64,000 nt of DNA. It comes from JACDCA01 sp963810305. GTDB lineage: Bacteria > Acidobacteriota > Vicinamibacteria > Vicinamibacterales > 2-12-FULL-66-21. The position numbers and the translations under genes are program-made. Below, piece by piece: positions 1 to 8,153 of the stretch. How positions within the stretch are numbered: the stretch's first letter is position 1; every line of letters begins with the position of its first letter. The stretch spans positions 62,001 through 126,000 of the forward strand of contig CAWEMY010000004.1 in NCBI GenBank assembly GCA_963810305.1, read 5' to 3'. A model generated the notes under the pieces. That model was given only the letters and a program-made list of their open reading frames with translations. It ran no database searches and was not told the origin of the DNA.

Positions 1-472
1 GACCTTTGGCGTATGGAGATTTGTCGGGCCGCTCGGGTGCGACCGGTGGCGGGGTCTCGGCTCTCCCACCGGCGTTCACTGGATGAGGAACGAGCCGATC
101 GATCGCGTCGATCAGCGAGAGGTAATCCGGGTCGCGGACATCGCCGCTCCAGCCTGCGAGGTTGGCCACCTGGCGCTGGCGAAATCCGAGCGGCGGCCGG
201 ACGTCATCGATCAGCGCAGGAACGAGGGCAGCCCGCTCCTTGGCGACGGTGGCCTCGTCTCGAACGTACTCGGACGCAATCGATGCCCTCGACCAGAGCA
301 CGACCACGCACGCCGCGTGCTCGAGCTGATGCTGAATGACCTCGGAAAAGTCGTGGCCGGGTGGAATGCGACGATCCCACCACACGTCCCACCCGTGAGC
401 CGTGAGTGATTTGGCCAGCTGCCGGGCTTTCGGCTCGTCGTCTCGTGTGTAGCTGACGAAGACATCCGCCAT
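1..472 (-). CDS. TIR-domain protein, C-terminus cut by window edge
   Basis: The minus-strand frame opens with ATG at 472 and stays open to the left edge, giving about 157 visible residues. The protein begins MADVFVSYTRDDEPKARQLA and continues with the pattern of a bacterial TIR_2 domain: GWDVWWDRRIPPG, then CVVVLWSRASIASEYVRDEA, then LVPALIDDVRPPLGFR. The glutamate in the VRDEA segment sits where TIR-domain NADases have their catalytic Glu. After about residue 125 the sequence becomes rich in proline and alanine, which looks like a linker to a second domain outside the window. Bacterial TIR proteins often hydrolyse NAD+ or signal in antiphage defence, but many N-terminal TIR fusions are uncharacterised, so the role here is open. 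No neighbour seen here identifies a defence system. Confidence 0.8.
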   Translation of the reverse strand, partial: MADVFVSYTRDDEPKARQLAKSLTAHGWDVWWDRRIPPGHDFSEVIQHQLEHAACVVVLWSRASIASEYVRDEATVAKERAALVPALIDDVRPPLGFRQRQVANLAGWSGDVRDPDYLSLIDAIDRLVPHPVNAGGRAETPPPVAPERPDKSPYAKG

Positions 473-521
473 CGAGCGCCGGTCGGCATTATAGAGGTTG
501 CGAACGGCCCCCTGTCGGTGA

Positions 522-674
522 GCGCGCGCCGAAGCGCTGGTTCGACAACCCGGGCCGACTATCCTCTGCAATCAGATCGAGGAGCTGATGAACGTGAAGG
601 GCATCGGCGAAAAGAGCTTTCTGGAACTCAAGCAGCACCTGACGGTAGGTGCGGCGCCGGCTACTGACAAGTGA
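522..674 (+). pseudogene. ComEA-like helix-hairpin-helix remnant
   Basis: A short frame runs from after a stop at 519-521 to TGA at 672-674. Its C-terminal part reads IEELMNVKGIGEKSFLELK, the second half of the helix-hairpin-helix repeat found at the end of ComEA/T2SK-type DNA-binding proteins. The first half (the LNTA...LPGIG portion), the signal anchor and the rest of the protein are missing. An ATG at 588 would encode only 28 residues. I read it as the broken 3' end of a comEA-like competence gene. A rearrangement junction upstream is possible, because the preceding TIR gene is on the other strand. Confidence 0.55.
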
Positions 675-677
675 CGG

Positions 678-719
678 GTGAGGGTCCGGTTCGAAAGGGG
701 AGCGGACCGGCCCCCTCAC
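678..719 (+). terminator. Hairpin after ComEA remnant
   Basis: The arm GTGAGGGTCCGGTTCG (678-693) pairs with CGGACCGGCCCCCTCAC (703-719), with one small bulge. It lies 3 bases after the stop of the helix-hairpin-helix remnant. There is no T-run, so termination efficiency is uncertain. Confidence 0.4.
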
Positions 720-849
720 GTGCAGGCAGCCGCAGCCATGACTGAGCGATCCGGGTCCTCGGCGCGAGGCGCCGGGTATTCTGCTCGCACGGGTCTCGGC
801 CGCTGGATCAGCAGGTGAGTGCACGGTTGTGCGGAGATCAAGAGAAGAA

Positions 850-899
850 AACAGGAGTTGTCTTTCAAAAAGAGTCTCCTTATCTCTTGGCCTCCTGTT
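850..899 (-). terminator. Inverted repeat after flippase gene
   Basis: AACAGGAG (850-857) and CTCCTGTT (892-899) form a perfect 8-bp inverted repeat just past the stop of the flippase gene. In the minus orientation the distal arm is followed by a pyrimidine-rich TTCTTCTCTT stretch, which fits a terminator with a long loop. Confidence 0.4.
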
Positions 900-903
900 G
901 CCT

Positions 904-2443
904 TCAGGCGGGATTCCCGACGCCAAGCGCGCGACAGACTCGACCGCCAAGCGGTGCCAGTCGCGGCTTCACGTACGATCCGATCGGCGCCCGAAGCATG
1001 ACCGGGAGCATCACCACGCCGTAGACGACGGTCACCAGCGCCGCGGCGCCTGCAATCGACACGAAACCTGTCGGCACCCACGTCCGTCCGGCGGCGGCCG
1101 CCACGAGCGCCAGCAGCCCGAACCGCCAGAGCCACGGACCGTAGGCACTCATGAGGAACGACGGCGTGATGCCCTTTGCACGAGTGAGGACGGTCAAGTT
1201 GATTGGAAGGCTGGCGGCCATGACTCCGATGATCGAGCCGAGCGGCGCCCCGATCGGACCCACCGTGGATACCAGAATGACTCCGGCGATAACTGTGATG
1301 ACCCCGTCCGCCAGGTAGCTCTGACAGAGGCGCTTTTCCTGGCCCAATGAGAAGAGCACGGCGCCGAGCCCGACGTTCCAATGCCGCAGGACCATGCCGG
1401 CCACGAACGCTGCAGTCAAGAGGAACCCGCTGTACCTGTTGCGGCCCCACCCACCATGAGACGAAGCCTTCGTTGACGGCGAGGACGACACATGCGATCG
1501 CGCCGCTCAACAGCAGGATCGCCTGGCCCAGGGCGGTCGAGGCGTGAGACATCCGTTCGCGCGATTCGCCAGTCGTGATCTCCGCCAGCGCCGGCCCGGC
1601 AACGACGCCGAGCATGATCGGCTGGTTCGCCAGGACCGTCACCAGCTTGCCGGTGATGGCATAGCTGACGACGGCCTCCGGTCCGAGCAGTTTGCCGATC
1701 ATGACGAGATCGGTACCGACGAGCAGTATTTGCGCGACCTGTTGTGCACTGAGCCAGACGCCGCGGCCAAGCTGTCCCTTCGCGTCACTCCACGCGACTC
1801 TCGGCAATCGCTCCGGCAGGAGCGTCGGGAAACGTGTACGCAGCCGCCAGTAGACCAGCGCCGGCATGAGCGCTTGAGTCACGGCCCAGCCTGCCGAAAG
1901 GGCATAAAGCCTTCCGCCTGCCACGACGCAGACGATCGTCACGATGAAACCGGTGAGCCACGAGGCGAATTGTGCTTTTGCGTTGAATCCGTGGTCCTGC
2001 AGGCCGTACAGCATCACTGAGAAGATGCGGAGCGGATACAGGACGACGAAGGTGAGAAGCATGAGGCCTAGAGGCCAGCGTAGCGTTCCCCATTCGCCAG
2101 ACATCAGCAGCCACAGGCCAGCTGCGAGCACTGCGAGCACCGGCATCTGCCACAGCACCAGACGTCCCGAACGTCCAACGATCTCCTGCAGGTCGGTCGC
2201 TGAATTGATGCCGCCGGCTTTGCCGACCGACATTGCGATGTCGCGCGACAGCAGTGCGAGGACACCAAAATCGACGAGAGTCAGATAGGCCTGAAGCTGG
2301 AGACTGACGAGCCAGAGACCGTATTCGTAGCCGCCGAGCCGCGACAAGAAGAACGGCGTGAGCCACAACCCGGCGATGGTGACTACTACTTGGGAGAAGT
2401 AGCCGAGGCCAACGCCGCTCAGAAATCGTGTGGTGCGACTCAT
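904..2443 (-). CDS. Wzx-type lipid-linked oligosaccharide flippase (frameshifted)
   Basis: This is a polytopic membrane protein of the polysaccharide biosynthesis/MATE-like flippase class, expected to move undecaprenyl-linked repeat units across the inner membrane. The N-terminal part (2443 to about 1450) starts MSRTTRFLSGVGLGYFSQ and continues with TPFFLSRLGGYEYGLWL, typical of Wzx helices 1-2. The reading frame then breaks in the G/C run near 1441-1455. The adjacent frame continues the protein from RYSGFLLTAAFVAGM through four or more further membrane segments to the TGA at 904-906. Joined, the product is about 512 residues, normal for the family. The single break in an otherwise intact gene looks like an indel error. 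It reads in the same direction as the downstream-of-cyclase gene order and is divergent from the main polysaccharide operon. Confidence 0.85.
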
Positions 2444-2488
2444 CCAGGTTCTTCTCGGGACGACGCGGAGGCGAGAGCGCCGTCGCGG

Positions 2489-3940
2489 CTAGGCGACGGT
2501 ATTTCGCCCCGCCGCCTTGGCGCTATACAGCCGGCGGTCCGCAGCCTCGAACATGGCTTCGAACGAGTAGTCGTTGCCGAGCGCCGCCACGCCCCCCGAG
2601 ACCGTCACGCCGCCGATGCCCGCGAGCGGCAGGGCCTCGACAGCGTTGCGAATCCGCTCGGCCAGCTTTCGGGCCTGCTCCAGTTCCACACCGGGCAGAA
2701 TCACGAGAAACTCCTCGCCCCCCCAGCGGATCAGGATGTCGTAGGCGCGAACCGTTCGTCGAAGAAGCGAGCTGATCTCGCGAAGCACGTGGTCACCGGC
2801 CTGGTGACCGAAGGTGTCGTTGACGTCCTTGAAGTGGTCGATGTCGAGCAGCACGCAACTGAGCGCGCTGTTCTGCCGGCGTGCGCGGGAGATTTCTGCG
2901 GCGATATCTTCGCCGCCGCCGCGCCGGTTCGCCAGACCCGTCAACGGATCGACCGATGCGAGCCGCTGAAGGTCATCGAGATCCGGTGGCTTCGTTGAGG
3001 TCGGTGTGCCCGCTGCGTAGTGGCCATGCATGCCGTGGCGGGCGAGATCACGGGTCAGATCCCGTCCGAGCGAATCGAGCAGATCCAGTTCGGCCGCGTC
3101 CATTTTCAGCGGCTTGGTGTCGAGCAGGCACAGCGTGCCGGTGATATCGGCCTGCCCGACGCCGAGCGGCGTGCCGGCGAACCCGCGGATCACTGAGAGC
3201 CCCGATGGCGCGGCGTCGAGCAGCGCCGGGTAATTCGTGACGTCCGGGACGATCAGCGGATCGCTGCCGGACGCCACTTGCCGTAGAAACGTCCACGCTT
3301 GCGCCGCGCCCGTGACACCGCCGAGATCCGAGAACGCACCGAACGCTTTGACCAGTTCGTGTTCTCCCACCTTGACGTAGACGAGCGCCATCGGCACCCG
3401 GAATCGCCGGCCGGCCTCGACGACGACCGTCTGGAGCAGCTCGTCGACACCGACGACCACCGTCGCTTCAGGATGGACAGGCGCTGGCGTGGTCTCTGTC
3501 GTGTGCGGCGGAAAATTCTCGCGAAGCACCAGCTCGATTGCTTCGCGCAACGCGGGCCGGTCGATGTCGAAGGGCAGGACTTTGGCGATCCCGAGCGATT
3601 CAGCCAGCTTGCGCGCGGCTGCACGGATCGGCGCATGTCCCGAGACGACGATGGCGCCGGTCTGCGCTCGGGACGAATGCTTCCGTACCTCCCGCAGCAG
3701 CTCGAAGCCGTCCACCTTCGGGAGCGACAGGTCCAGGATCATCAGGGCCGGGGGGCCTCGACGCGCCAGCTCCTGTCTCGCCTCTTCGCCGTCTCGAACC
3801 AGGACCGTGTCGAACGCGGCCTCGCTGACCACCGCCCGGTAGGCAGCGCCCCGATTGACGTTCGGCATCGCGATCAGGATGTAGTTTTCCCCGTGGCGCG
3901 GCCGAGCTGTGTCGCGTCTGTCACGTCCCGATTGATCCAT
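2489..3940 (-). CDS. REC-GAF-GGDEF diguanylate cyclase response regulator
   Basis: This is a predicted c-di-GMP synthase under two sensory inputs. Counting from the upstream ATG at 3988, an N-terminal receiver domain covers about residues 35-160 with the phospho-acceptor in MILDLSLPKVDG (Asp86). A GAF-like domain covers about 175-320. The C-terminal GGDEF domain has DPLTGLANRR, DIDHFKDVND and the active-site loop RWGGEEF (423-427). An RxxD inhibitory site, RAYD, sits exactly five residues before GGEEF, so product feedback is likely intact. I prefer the ATG at 3940 (MDQSGRD) because the 16 residues before it look non-conserved, but 3988 cannot be excluded. It lies 45 bases upstream of the flippase gene on the same strand and is divergent from the operon carrying the degenerate activator. 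Confidence 0.88.
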   Translation of the reverse strand: MDQSGRDRRDTARPRHGENYILIAMPNVNRGAAYRAVVSEAAFDTVLVRDGEEARQELARRGPPALMILDLSLPKVDGFELLREVRKHSSRAQTGAIVVSGHAPIRAAARKLAESLGIAKVLPFDIDRPALREAIELVLRENFPPHTTETTPAPVHPEATVVVGVDELLQTVVVEAGRRFRVPMALVYVKVGEHELVKAFGAFSDLGGVTGAAQAWTFLRQVASGSDPLIVPDVTNYPALLDAAPSGLSVIRGFAGTPLGVGQADITGTLCLLDTKPLKMDAAELDLLDSLGRDLTRDLARHGMHGHYAAGTPTSTKPPDLDDLQRLASVDPLTGLANRRGGGEDIAAEISRARRQNSALSCVLLDIDHFKDVNDTFGHQAGDHVLREISSLLRRTVRAYDILIRWGGEEFLVILPGVELEQARKLAERIRNAVEALPLAGIGGVTVSGGVAALGNDYSFEAMFEAADRRLYSAKAAGRNTVA

Positions 3941-4103
3941 TTTGCTGAGTTGAGATTGTAGTAGATGGCTGGACCGTATCGGTGGCATGAGACGTCACTC
4001 TGCGTATCTGTTTGACGACACAAGTGCTGTGCCTGAGACAAACAGGCAAAACACAGCCGGAAACAGCTGGCAATTCATGTCGTGCAGAGCTCGCGCTCTC
4101 ACA

Positions 4104-4121
4104 TGTATCTAATGAGATACT
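4104..4121. promoter_or_regulatory. Operator-like dyad TGTATC-N6-GATACT
   Basis: TGTATC TAATGA GATACT matches, at 11 of 12 arm positions, the dyad TGTATC-N6-GATACA found at 6183-6200 after the regulator gene. It lies between the divergent diguanylate cyclase and lipoprotein/regulator transcription units. It sits about 15 bases upstream of the -35 element at 4136, a position suited to an activator. The natural candidate binder is the regulator encoded at 4803, by inference only. Confidence 0.55.
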
Positions 4122-4135
4122 ATAAACTGATCTAT

Positions 4136-4165
4136 TTGACACAACTAGTCGTCTCGCGGTATAAG
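4136..4165 (+). promoter_or_regulatory. Sigma-70-type promoter
   Basis: TTGACA (4136-4141) is a perfect -35 hexamer. It is followed after 18 bases by TATAAG (4160-4165), a near-consensus -10. The local sequence is AT-rich compared with the surroundings. Transcription would begin near 4172 and reach the gene at 4219, which has a GGCGGAG ribosome-binding site at about 4206-4212. Confidence 0.7.
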
Positions 4166-4218
4166 TTCCCTGCCCCCAAATTGTCGAGATAGATGTAACT
4201 GACAGGGCGGAGCTTTCC

Positions 4219-4806
4219 TTGTTTGTATCCTTTCAACCTCATATCAGCGCAGTCGCGATCCTCACGATCGCACTGCCGTGCTACGCCGTAAGCGCATGCA
4301 CCTCGACCGACGCCGAGCCGCGCCGCATCCAGGCGAAATACGACCAGACGACCGGACGGCTGAGCCGCCTCGAGTTCGACTCGAACAACAACGGAAAGCC
4401 GGACACCTGGGCCTTCATGGACGGCACCCGCATCGACAAGCTCGAGGCGGACGAAAACGAGGACGGGAAGATCGATCGGTGGGAGTACTACCCGGCGACG
4501 CCGCCTCCGGCGAGAGGCAAGCCGATGCCCGACCGCATCGAGCGGGCGACCCGGATGGACGGAAAGGTGTCGCGTCGTGAGTTCTTCGAGCGGGGCAGCC
4601 TCGCGCGGATCGAAGAAGACACCAACGGGGATGGTGCCCTCGATAAGTGGGAAACCTACGCCGGTGGGGTGCTCTCGGTGCTCGCCCTCGACTTGCAGCA
4701 CCGCGGCAACCCTGACCGGAAATTGATCTACCGGCCGGACGGCACTCTGGACCGCATCGAAGTGGATCCGGACGGCAGCGGCCGATTTCAGCCAATCAAA
4801 CCGTGA
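4219..4806 (+). CDS. Putative lipoprotein with DxNxDGxxD repeats
   Basis: The 195-residue product starts at a TTG preceded by GGCGGAG at good spacing. A hydrophobic N-terminus ends in a plausible lipobox, AVSAC, so Cys would be lipidated and the protein anchored in the envelope. Three calcium-loop-like segments follow: DSNNNGKPDTW, DENEDGKIDRW and DTNGDGALDKW. A weaker one lies near the C-terminus (DPDGSGRF). Each is followed by an aromatic residue, giving a repeated D-x-N-x-D/N-G-x-x-D-x-W pattern. I do not recognise a named family. Its stop overlaps the GTG start of the regulator (GTGA), so the two are translationally coupled. This suggests a role tied to polysaccharide secretion or envelope sensing. 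Confidence 0.6.
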   Translation: MFVSFQPHISAVAILTIALPCYAVSACTSTDAEPRRIQAKYDQTTGRLSRLEFDSNNNGKPDTWAFMDGTRIDKLEADENEDGKIDRWEYYPATPPPARGKPMPDRIERATRMDGKVSRREFFERGSLARIEEDTNGDGALDKWETYAGGVLSVLALDLQHRGNPDRKLIYRPDGTLDRIEVDPDGSGRFQPIKP

Positions 4807-6182
4807 CTAGAACCACCGATTCCACCGCCCTCCTCGCCGCCGGCCCCAACAGCCGCGACGACATGGAAGCACTGCTGCGGGAGCTGGGTTTTTCCGCGGT
4901 ACACGTTGACGGCCGCGACTCCCTGCGCGACTTCACGGACCCGGTGGCCTTGTGCCTGATCGATCTTCGGGAGAACGGCGAGGCGCTGCGGATCACGCGG
5001 GCGGTCCGTGCACAGCATCCCCAGGCAATCGTCATTGGCGTCGCGGACCCGGCGCGGCCGTACGCGGCAGCGGAGGCGATTCGGGCCGGCGTGTTCGACG
5101 TCCTGCCGCGGCCCGCGCAGGCTGGCGATTTGCGGGCCTTGATCTCGAACGCGCGCGAGCAGGCAGCGTTGGCGGCGTCGGTTCAGCCGCGTTCGGTCGA
5201 GTCTCCGGCGTTTGGGCTGGTCGGCAATTCGCCGGCGATGCGTCCGGTCATGGACCTGGTGCAGCGGGGGGCGTCGGGTCGCTGCGGGATCCTGGTTTGT
5301 GGTGAACGCGGCAGCGGTCGCGAGATGATCGCACGCGCCATCCACGCGCACGGCCCGTCGACGGCGCCCTTCGTTCAAGTTGATTGTTCCGCGCCGGTTC
5401 CCGAGGAAGTGGAGCTCGAACTGTTTGGCGTGGCGATCAAGCGCGCCGCAGTGGGCACGCCGGAGCGCCGCAGCCTTGAACGCATCCGGCGCGACAGCCG
5501 TCTGCACGATGCCGCCGGTGGCGTGCTCTTTCTCGAAAACGTCGCGGAGCTGTCCGCGCGGGCACAGGCGCGGCTGGTGCGGATCATGCGCGACCGCGAG
5601 GTCTTCATCGAGGAGGCCCGGCAACGGATGGCGATCGACGTCCGGGTGATTGCGTCGGCGGACGCGTCGATTAGCGCGGCACTGGAAGAGGGGCGCCTCC
5701 GTCCGGATCTCCACGAGCGCCTCTCACTGATCCGGATCGACCTGCCGTCCCTCCGGCAGCGCCGCGAAGACATTCCGATGCTGGCGACACATTTCCTCAA
5801 GGAGCTCTGCCAGGCCAACGGCAAGCCGATGAAGACCCTCACTCGACCGGCTTTGACGCTGCTGGCCGCACTCCCATGGCGAGGCAATCTGCCGGAGCTC
5901 AAAGGCCTGCTGGAACGCCTTATTCTGCTGGTGCCGCAGGGGCTGATCCGCCTCGAGGACGTCCTGACGCACACCCATCTCGACGGCAGCGTCAGCACGA
6001 TTCGCGTCGATGCCACTCTCCGCCAGGCGCGGGCCCGCTTCGAAACTGAGTACATCGCCGCCGTGTTGCAGCACCAGCACGGGCGGATTGCCGATGCCGC
6101 CCGGGTCCTCGGGGTCCAACGGACCAATCTGTATCGCAAAATGCGCCGGTTGAACCTGATGCGGCCGCGCGGTGGCGCCTGA
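4803..6182 (+). CDS. Degenerate NtrC-family regulator (REC-like, AAA+, Fis HTH)
   Basis: The 459-residue protein has the architecture of a sigma-54 activator but has lost its catalytic signatures. Residues 1-125 resemble a receiver domain that keeps Asp54 (LCLIDL) but lacks the acidic pair. The AAA+ region has Walker A GERGSGRE (167-174), with Arg in place of the essential Lys173. Walker B reads VLFLEN (241-246) instead of FLDE. The GAFTGA loop that contacts sigma-54 is absent: the segment after ELFG reads VAIKRAAVGTPE. The C-terminal Fis-type helix-turn-helix, IADAARVLGVQRTNLYRKM, is intact. Known degenerate activators VpsR and FleQ work with sigma-70 polymerase and bind c-di-GMP, and both control matrix or motility genes. 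The GGDEF gene next door and the polysaccharide genes downstream fit a similar role, which is inference. Confidence 0.8.
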   Translation: MTRTTDSTALLAAGPNSRDDMEALLRELGFSAVHVDGRDSLRDFTDPVALCLIDLRENGEALRITRAVRAQHPQAIVIGVADPARPYAAAEAIRAGVFDVLPRPAQAGDLRALISNAREQAALAASVQPRSVESPAFGLVGNSPAMRPVMDLVQRGASGRCGILVCGERGSGREMIARAIHAHGPSTAPFVQVDCSAPVPEEVELELFGVAIKRAAVGTPERRSLERIRRDSRLHDAAGGVLFLENVAELSARAQARLVRIMRDREVFIEEARQRMAIDVRVIASADASISAALEEGRLRPDLHERLSLIRIDLPSLRQRREDIPMLATHFLKELCQANGKPMKTLTRPALTLLAALPWRGNLPELKGLLERLILLVPQGLIRLEDVLTHTHLDGSVSTIRVDATLRQARARFETEYIAAVLQHQHGRIADAARVLGVQRTNLYRKMRRLNLMRPRGGA

Positions 6183-6220
6183 TGTATCCCAACCGATACA
6201 GCCGTCGTGTGCCCGATACA
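6183..6220. promoter_or_regulatory. Dyad operator plus repeated half-site
   Basis: TGTATC CCAACC GATACA (6183-6200) is a perfect 6-bp dyad with a 6-bp spacer. CCGATACA (6193-6200) recurs at 6213-6220, exactly 20 bp on, so on the same helix face. The array starts one base after the regulator's stop codon and precedes the secreted-protein gene at 6306 and the export genes. It looks like a binding site for a dimeric regulator. The dyad at 4104 is its close copy. Confidence 0.6.
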
Positions 6221-6305
6221 CTTCCCCCCGTGGCTGCCTTGACCGGCGTGTCCGGAGGGGCGAGTATTGTCCCGGGAACAGTCTCACGAGGGAAGGAAAA
6301 CAGGC

Positions 6306-6815
6306 ATGAAGACGCGACAGACAGTGGCAGTGGGCATGGCAATCGCGATGGCGACCGTCATGACGTTGCAGCCGGTGACAGCGGGCAACCGTCAGGGAGC
6401 CGGGGCGATCAGCGGGCTCGCGAAGGATGCGAAGAAGCCGTACCCGGAGTATTCCGTCCGCGGCCGGATCGTCGAAGGCGTCGGAATCGGCAATCTGACC
6501 CAGCCGGTGCCGCTCGATACGGATGCCAAGTTCACTCTGGCCGGCATCGATCTGGCCAAGTATCAGATCGAGTTGCTGAACAAGAACGGCAAGGTCGTCT
6601 GCACGGAGGGGCCGTTCGACCTGACGCAGCAGCCGAACCTGCCGGGTGTCGTGATCGACTGCGGCAACCCGCACTCCTGGTGGGTGCTCGCCGCCGCAGC
6701 GGCAGCCGGCATCACCGGGGGCGTCGTGGCGGCCGGCCCACCCCCAACCAGGGACGACAACGTCGGCGTCAACCTCGTCGTGACGCCGTTTGGGGCGGTC
6801 AGCGCCTCGCGCTGA
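6306..6815 (+). CDS. Secreted or membrane protein of unknown function
   Basis: I chose ATG 6306, preceded by GGAAGGAAAACAGGC, rather than an in-frame upstream start. The product is about 169 residues, beginning MKTRQTVAVGMAIAM. It has a signal peptide ending near PVTAG, then a roughly 100-residue soluble region containing YPEYSVRGRIVEG and a repeated beta-strand character. A hydrophobic, alanine-rich segment, WWVLAAAAAAGITGGVV, follows near the C-terminus, then a short polar tail. I do not recognise the family. Its location between a putative operator and the outer-membrane, Wza and Wzc genes suggests a small envelope component of the polysaccharide system. Confidence 0.55.
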   Translation: MKTRQTVAVGMAIAMATVMTLQPVTAGNRQGAGAISGLAKDAKKPYPEYSVRGRIVEGVGIGNLTQPVPLDTDAKFTLAGIDLAKYQIELLNKNGKVVCTEGPFDLTQQPNLPGVVIDCGNPHSWWVLAAAAAAGITGGVVAAGPPPTRDDNVGVNLVVTPFGAVSASR

Positions 6816-6821
6816 ATTCGG

Positions 6822-6873
6822 GCGCGCTTCGGCGCGCTGATTTTCCTTCTGGGTCCGCGCCCGGCGCGGGCCC
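6822..6873 (+). terminator. Two tandem hairpins, terminator or attenuator
   Basis: GCGCGC-TTCG-GCGCGC (6822-6837) has a UUCG tetraloop and is followed by TGATTTTCCTTCT, the profile of an intrinsic terminator. A second stem, GGGTCCGCGC / GCGCGGGCCC (6851-6873), follows with a 3-base loop. Together they separate the small secreted protein from the outer-membrane gene at 6916 and could reduce read-through into the export genes. Confidence 0.6.
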
Positions 6874-6915
6874 ATTGCCTTCCTGCCAACTCTTTTCCTT
6901 CACAGGTCTCCTGAT

Positions 6916-8151
6916 ATGACCGCTCGCATTTCATGCGCGGCTCTGTGCGTATTGCTTTCTGTCAGCACTCCGGCCCTGGCTCAGGAAGCGCCGGACGACT
7001 CGGAAAAGGCGAGATTCCAGTGGGGTCCGATTCGTTTCACGCCGACGCTCGAGATCACCAGTCTCGGGCGCGATTCGAACGTGTTCAATGAAGTCGTAAA
7101 TCCCAAGAGCGATTTCACCGCGGCCATCGGTCCGGCAGTCAAGGTGTGGATGAGGCCCGCACGCACCCGCCTGACCTTCACGACCGGCGGCCAGTACGTC
7201 TACTTCCATGAGTACGAGTCCCAGCGCGCATGGAACACGCACAACGAATTGAACTGGGAGGTTCCGCTGGCGCGCGTGACACCGTTTGTCGGGGGAGCGT
7301 TCGTGAACGCTCGGGAGCGGCAAGGGTATGAGATCGACGCCAGGGTTCGCCGCCGGGATAGCAGCTTCGTCGTCGGGTCCAAACTCAGAGTGTCGGGCAA
7401 GACCGAACTGGTTGGCAGCTACCGGCAGTCCGAGCTCCGCTACGACGATCGTGAAACCGTCCTGGGCGCAGAACTCTCTGAAAGGCTCGATCGTCGGGAA
7501 AATCGCTCGACGTTCCAGTTCAGATATGCCCTGACGCCACTGACGACTTTTGTGACCTCGGTCGAGACGTCACGCGACCGCTTCGACTCCGCAAGTTTTC
7601 GTGACAGCAACAGTGTCAAGGTGCTACCCGGGTTCGAGCTGAAGCCGCTGGCGCTCATTTCCGGCACCGTATTCGTCGGCTACCGGCAGTTCAATCCGCT
7701 GGACGAGCGCGTGCCGGACTATCGCGGTGTGGTCGCGGCGGTCAGGGCCAGGTACACGTACTCGGCGACCCGCTTCGAGGTCAACGTCGATCGCGATATC
7801 GCGTATTCGTTCGAGGAAACGCAGCCCTACTACGTGTTGCTCGACTACGGTCTGACGATCACCCAGCGCATTACCCATCGATGGGATGTGGTCGGGCAGG
7901 GCGCACTGCAACGCCTGGCGTATCGCAGCGTTGCGACCGGGCCCGAGCCCGTCGGCCTCGTCGGAGCGCTGCTCTCGGCGCCGCACGATCGCGTCGATCG
8001 CGGGCGACTCTATGGTGGTGGTGTCGGCTATCGACTGAACGAAGTGACGCGACTGGGGTTCAACGTCTCCCACTCGACGCGCGAGTCCGCCTCGCTGCTC
8101 CGAGCCTTCGAGGGCACGCGTATCTTCGGTTCGATCACCTACGGAATGTAG
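6916..8151 (+). CDS. Outer-membrane beta-barrel protein of polysaccharide locus
   Basis: The 411-residue protein has a signal peptide (cleavage likely after TPALAQ). The rest is amphipathic strands of alternating polar and hydrophobic residues ending in an aromatic/hydrophobic pattern, IFGSITYGM, at the C-terminus. This is typical of outer-membrane barrels of the BBP2/OMP_b-brl_2 type that accompany Wza-Wzc exopolysaccharide operons. Segments such as FVTSVETSRDRFDS and FVGYRQFNPLDERVPDY resemble strand-turn repeats of that family. It could be the outer-membrane porin through which the polymer or a modified chain leaves, or an assembly factor. The wza-like gene starts 3 bases after its stop. 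Confidence 0.75.
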   Translation: MTARISCAALCVLLSVSTPALAQEAPDDSEKARFQWGPIRFTPTLEITSLGRDSNVFNEVVNPKSDFTAAIGPAVKVWMRPARTRLTFTTGGQYVYFHEYESQRAWNTHNELNWEVPLARVTPFVGGAFVNARERQGYEIDARVRRRDSSFVVGSKLRVSGKTELVGSYRQSELRYDDRETVLGAELSERLDRRENRSTFQFRYALTPLTTFVTSVETSRDRFDSASFRDSNSVKVLPGFELKPLALISGTVFVGYRQFNPLDERVPDYRGVVAAVRARYTYSATRFEVNVDRDIAYSFEETQPYYVLLDYGLTITQRITHRWDVVGQGALQRLAYRSVATGPEPVGLVGALLSAPHDRVDRGRLYGGGVGYRLNEVTRLGFNVSHSTRESASLLRAFEGTRIFGSITYGM

Positions 8152-8153
8152 CA

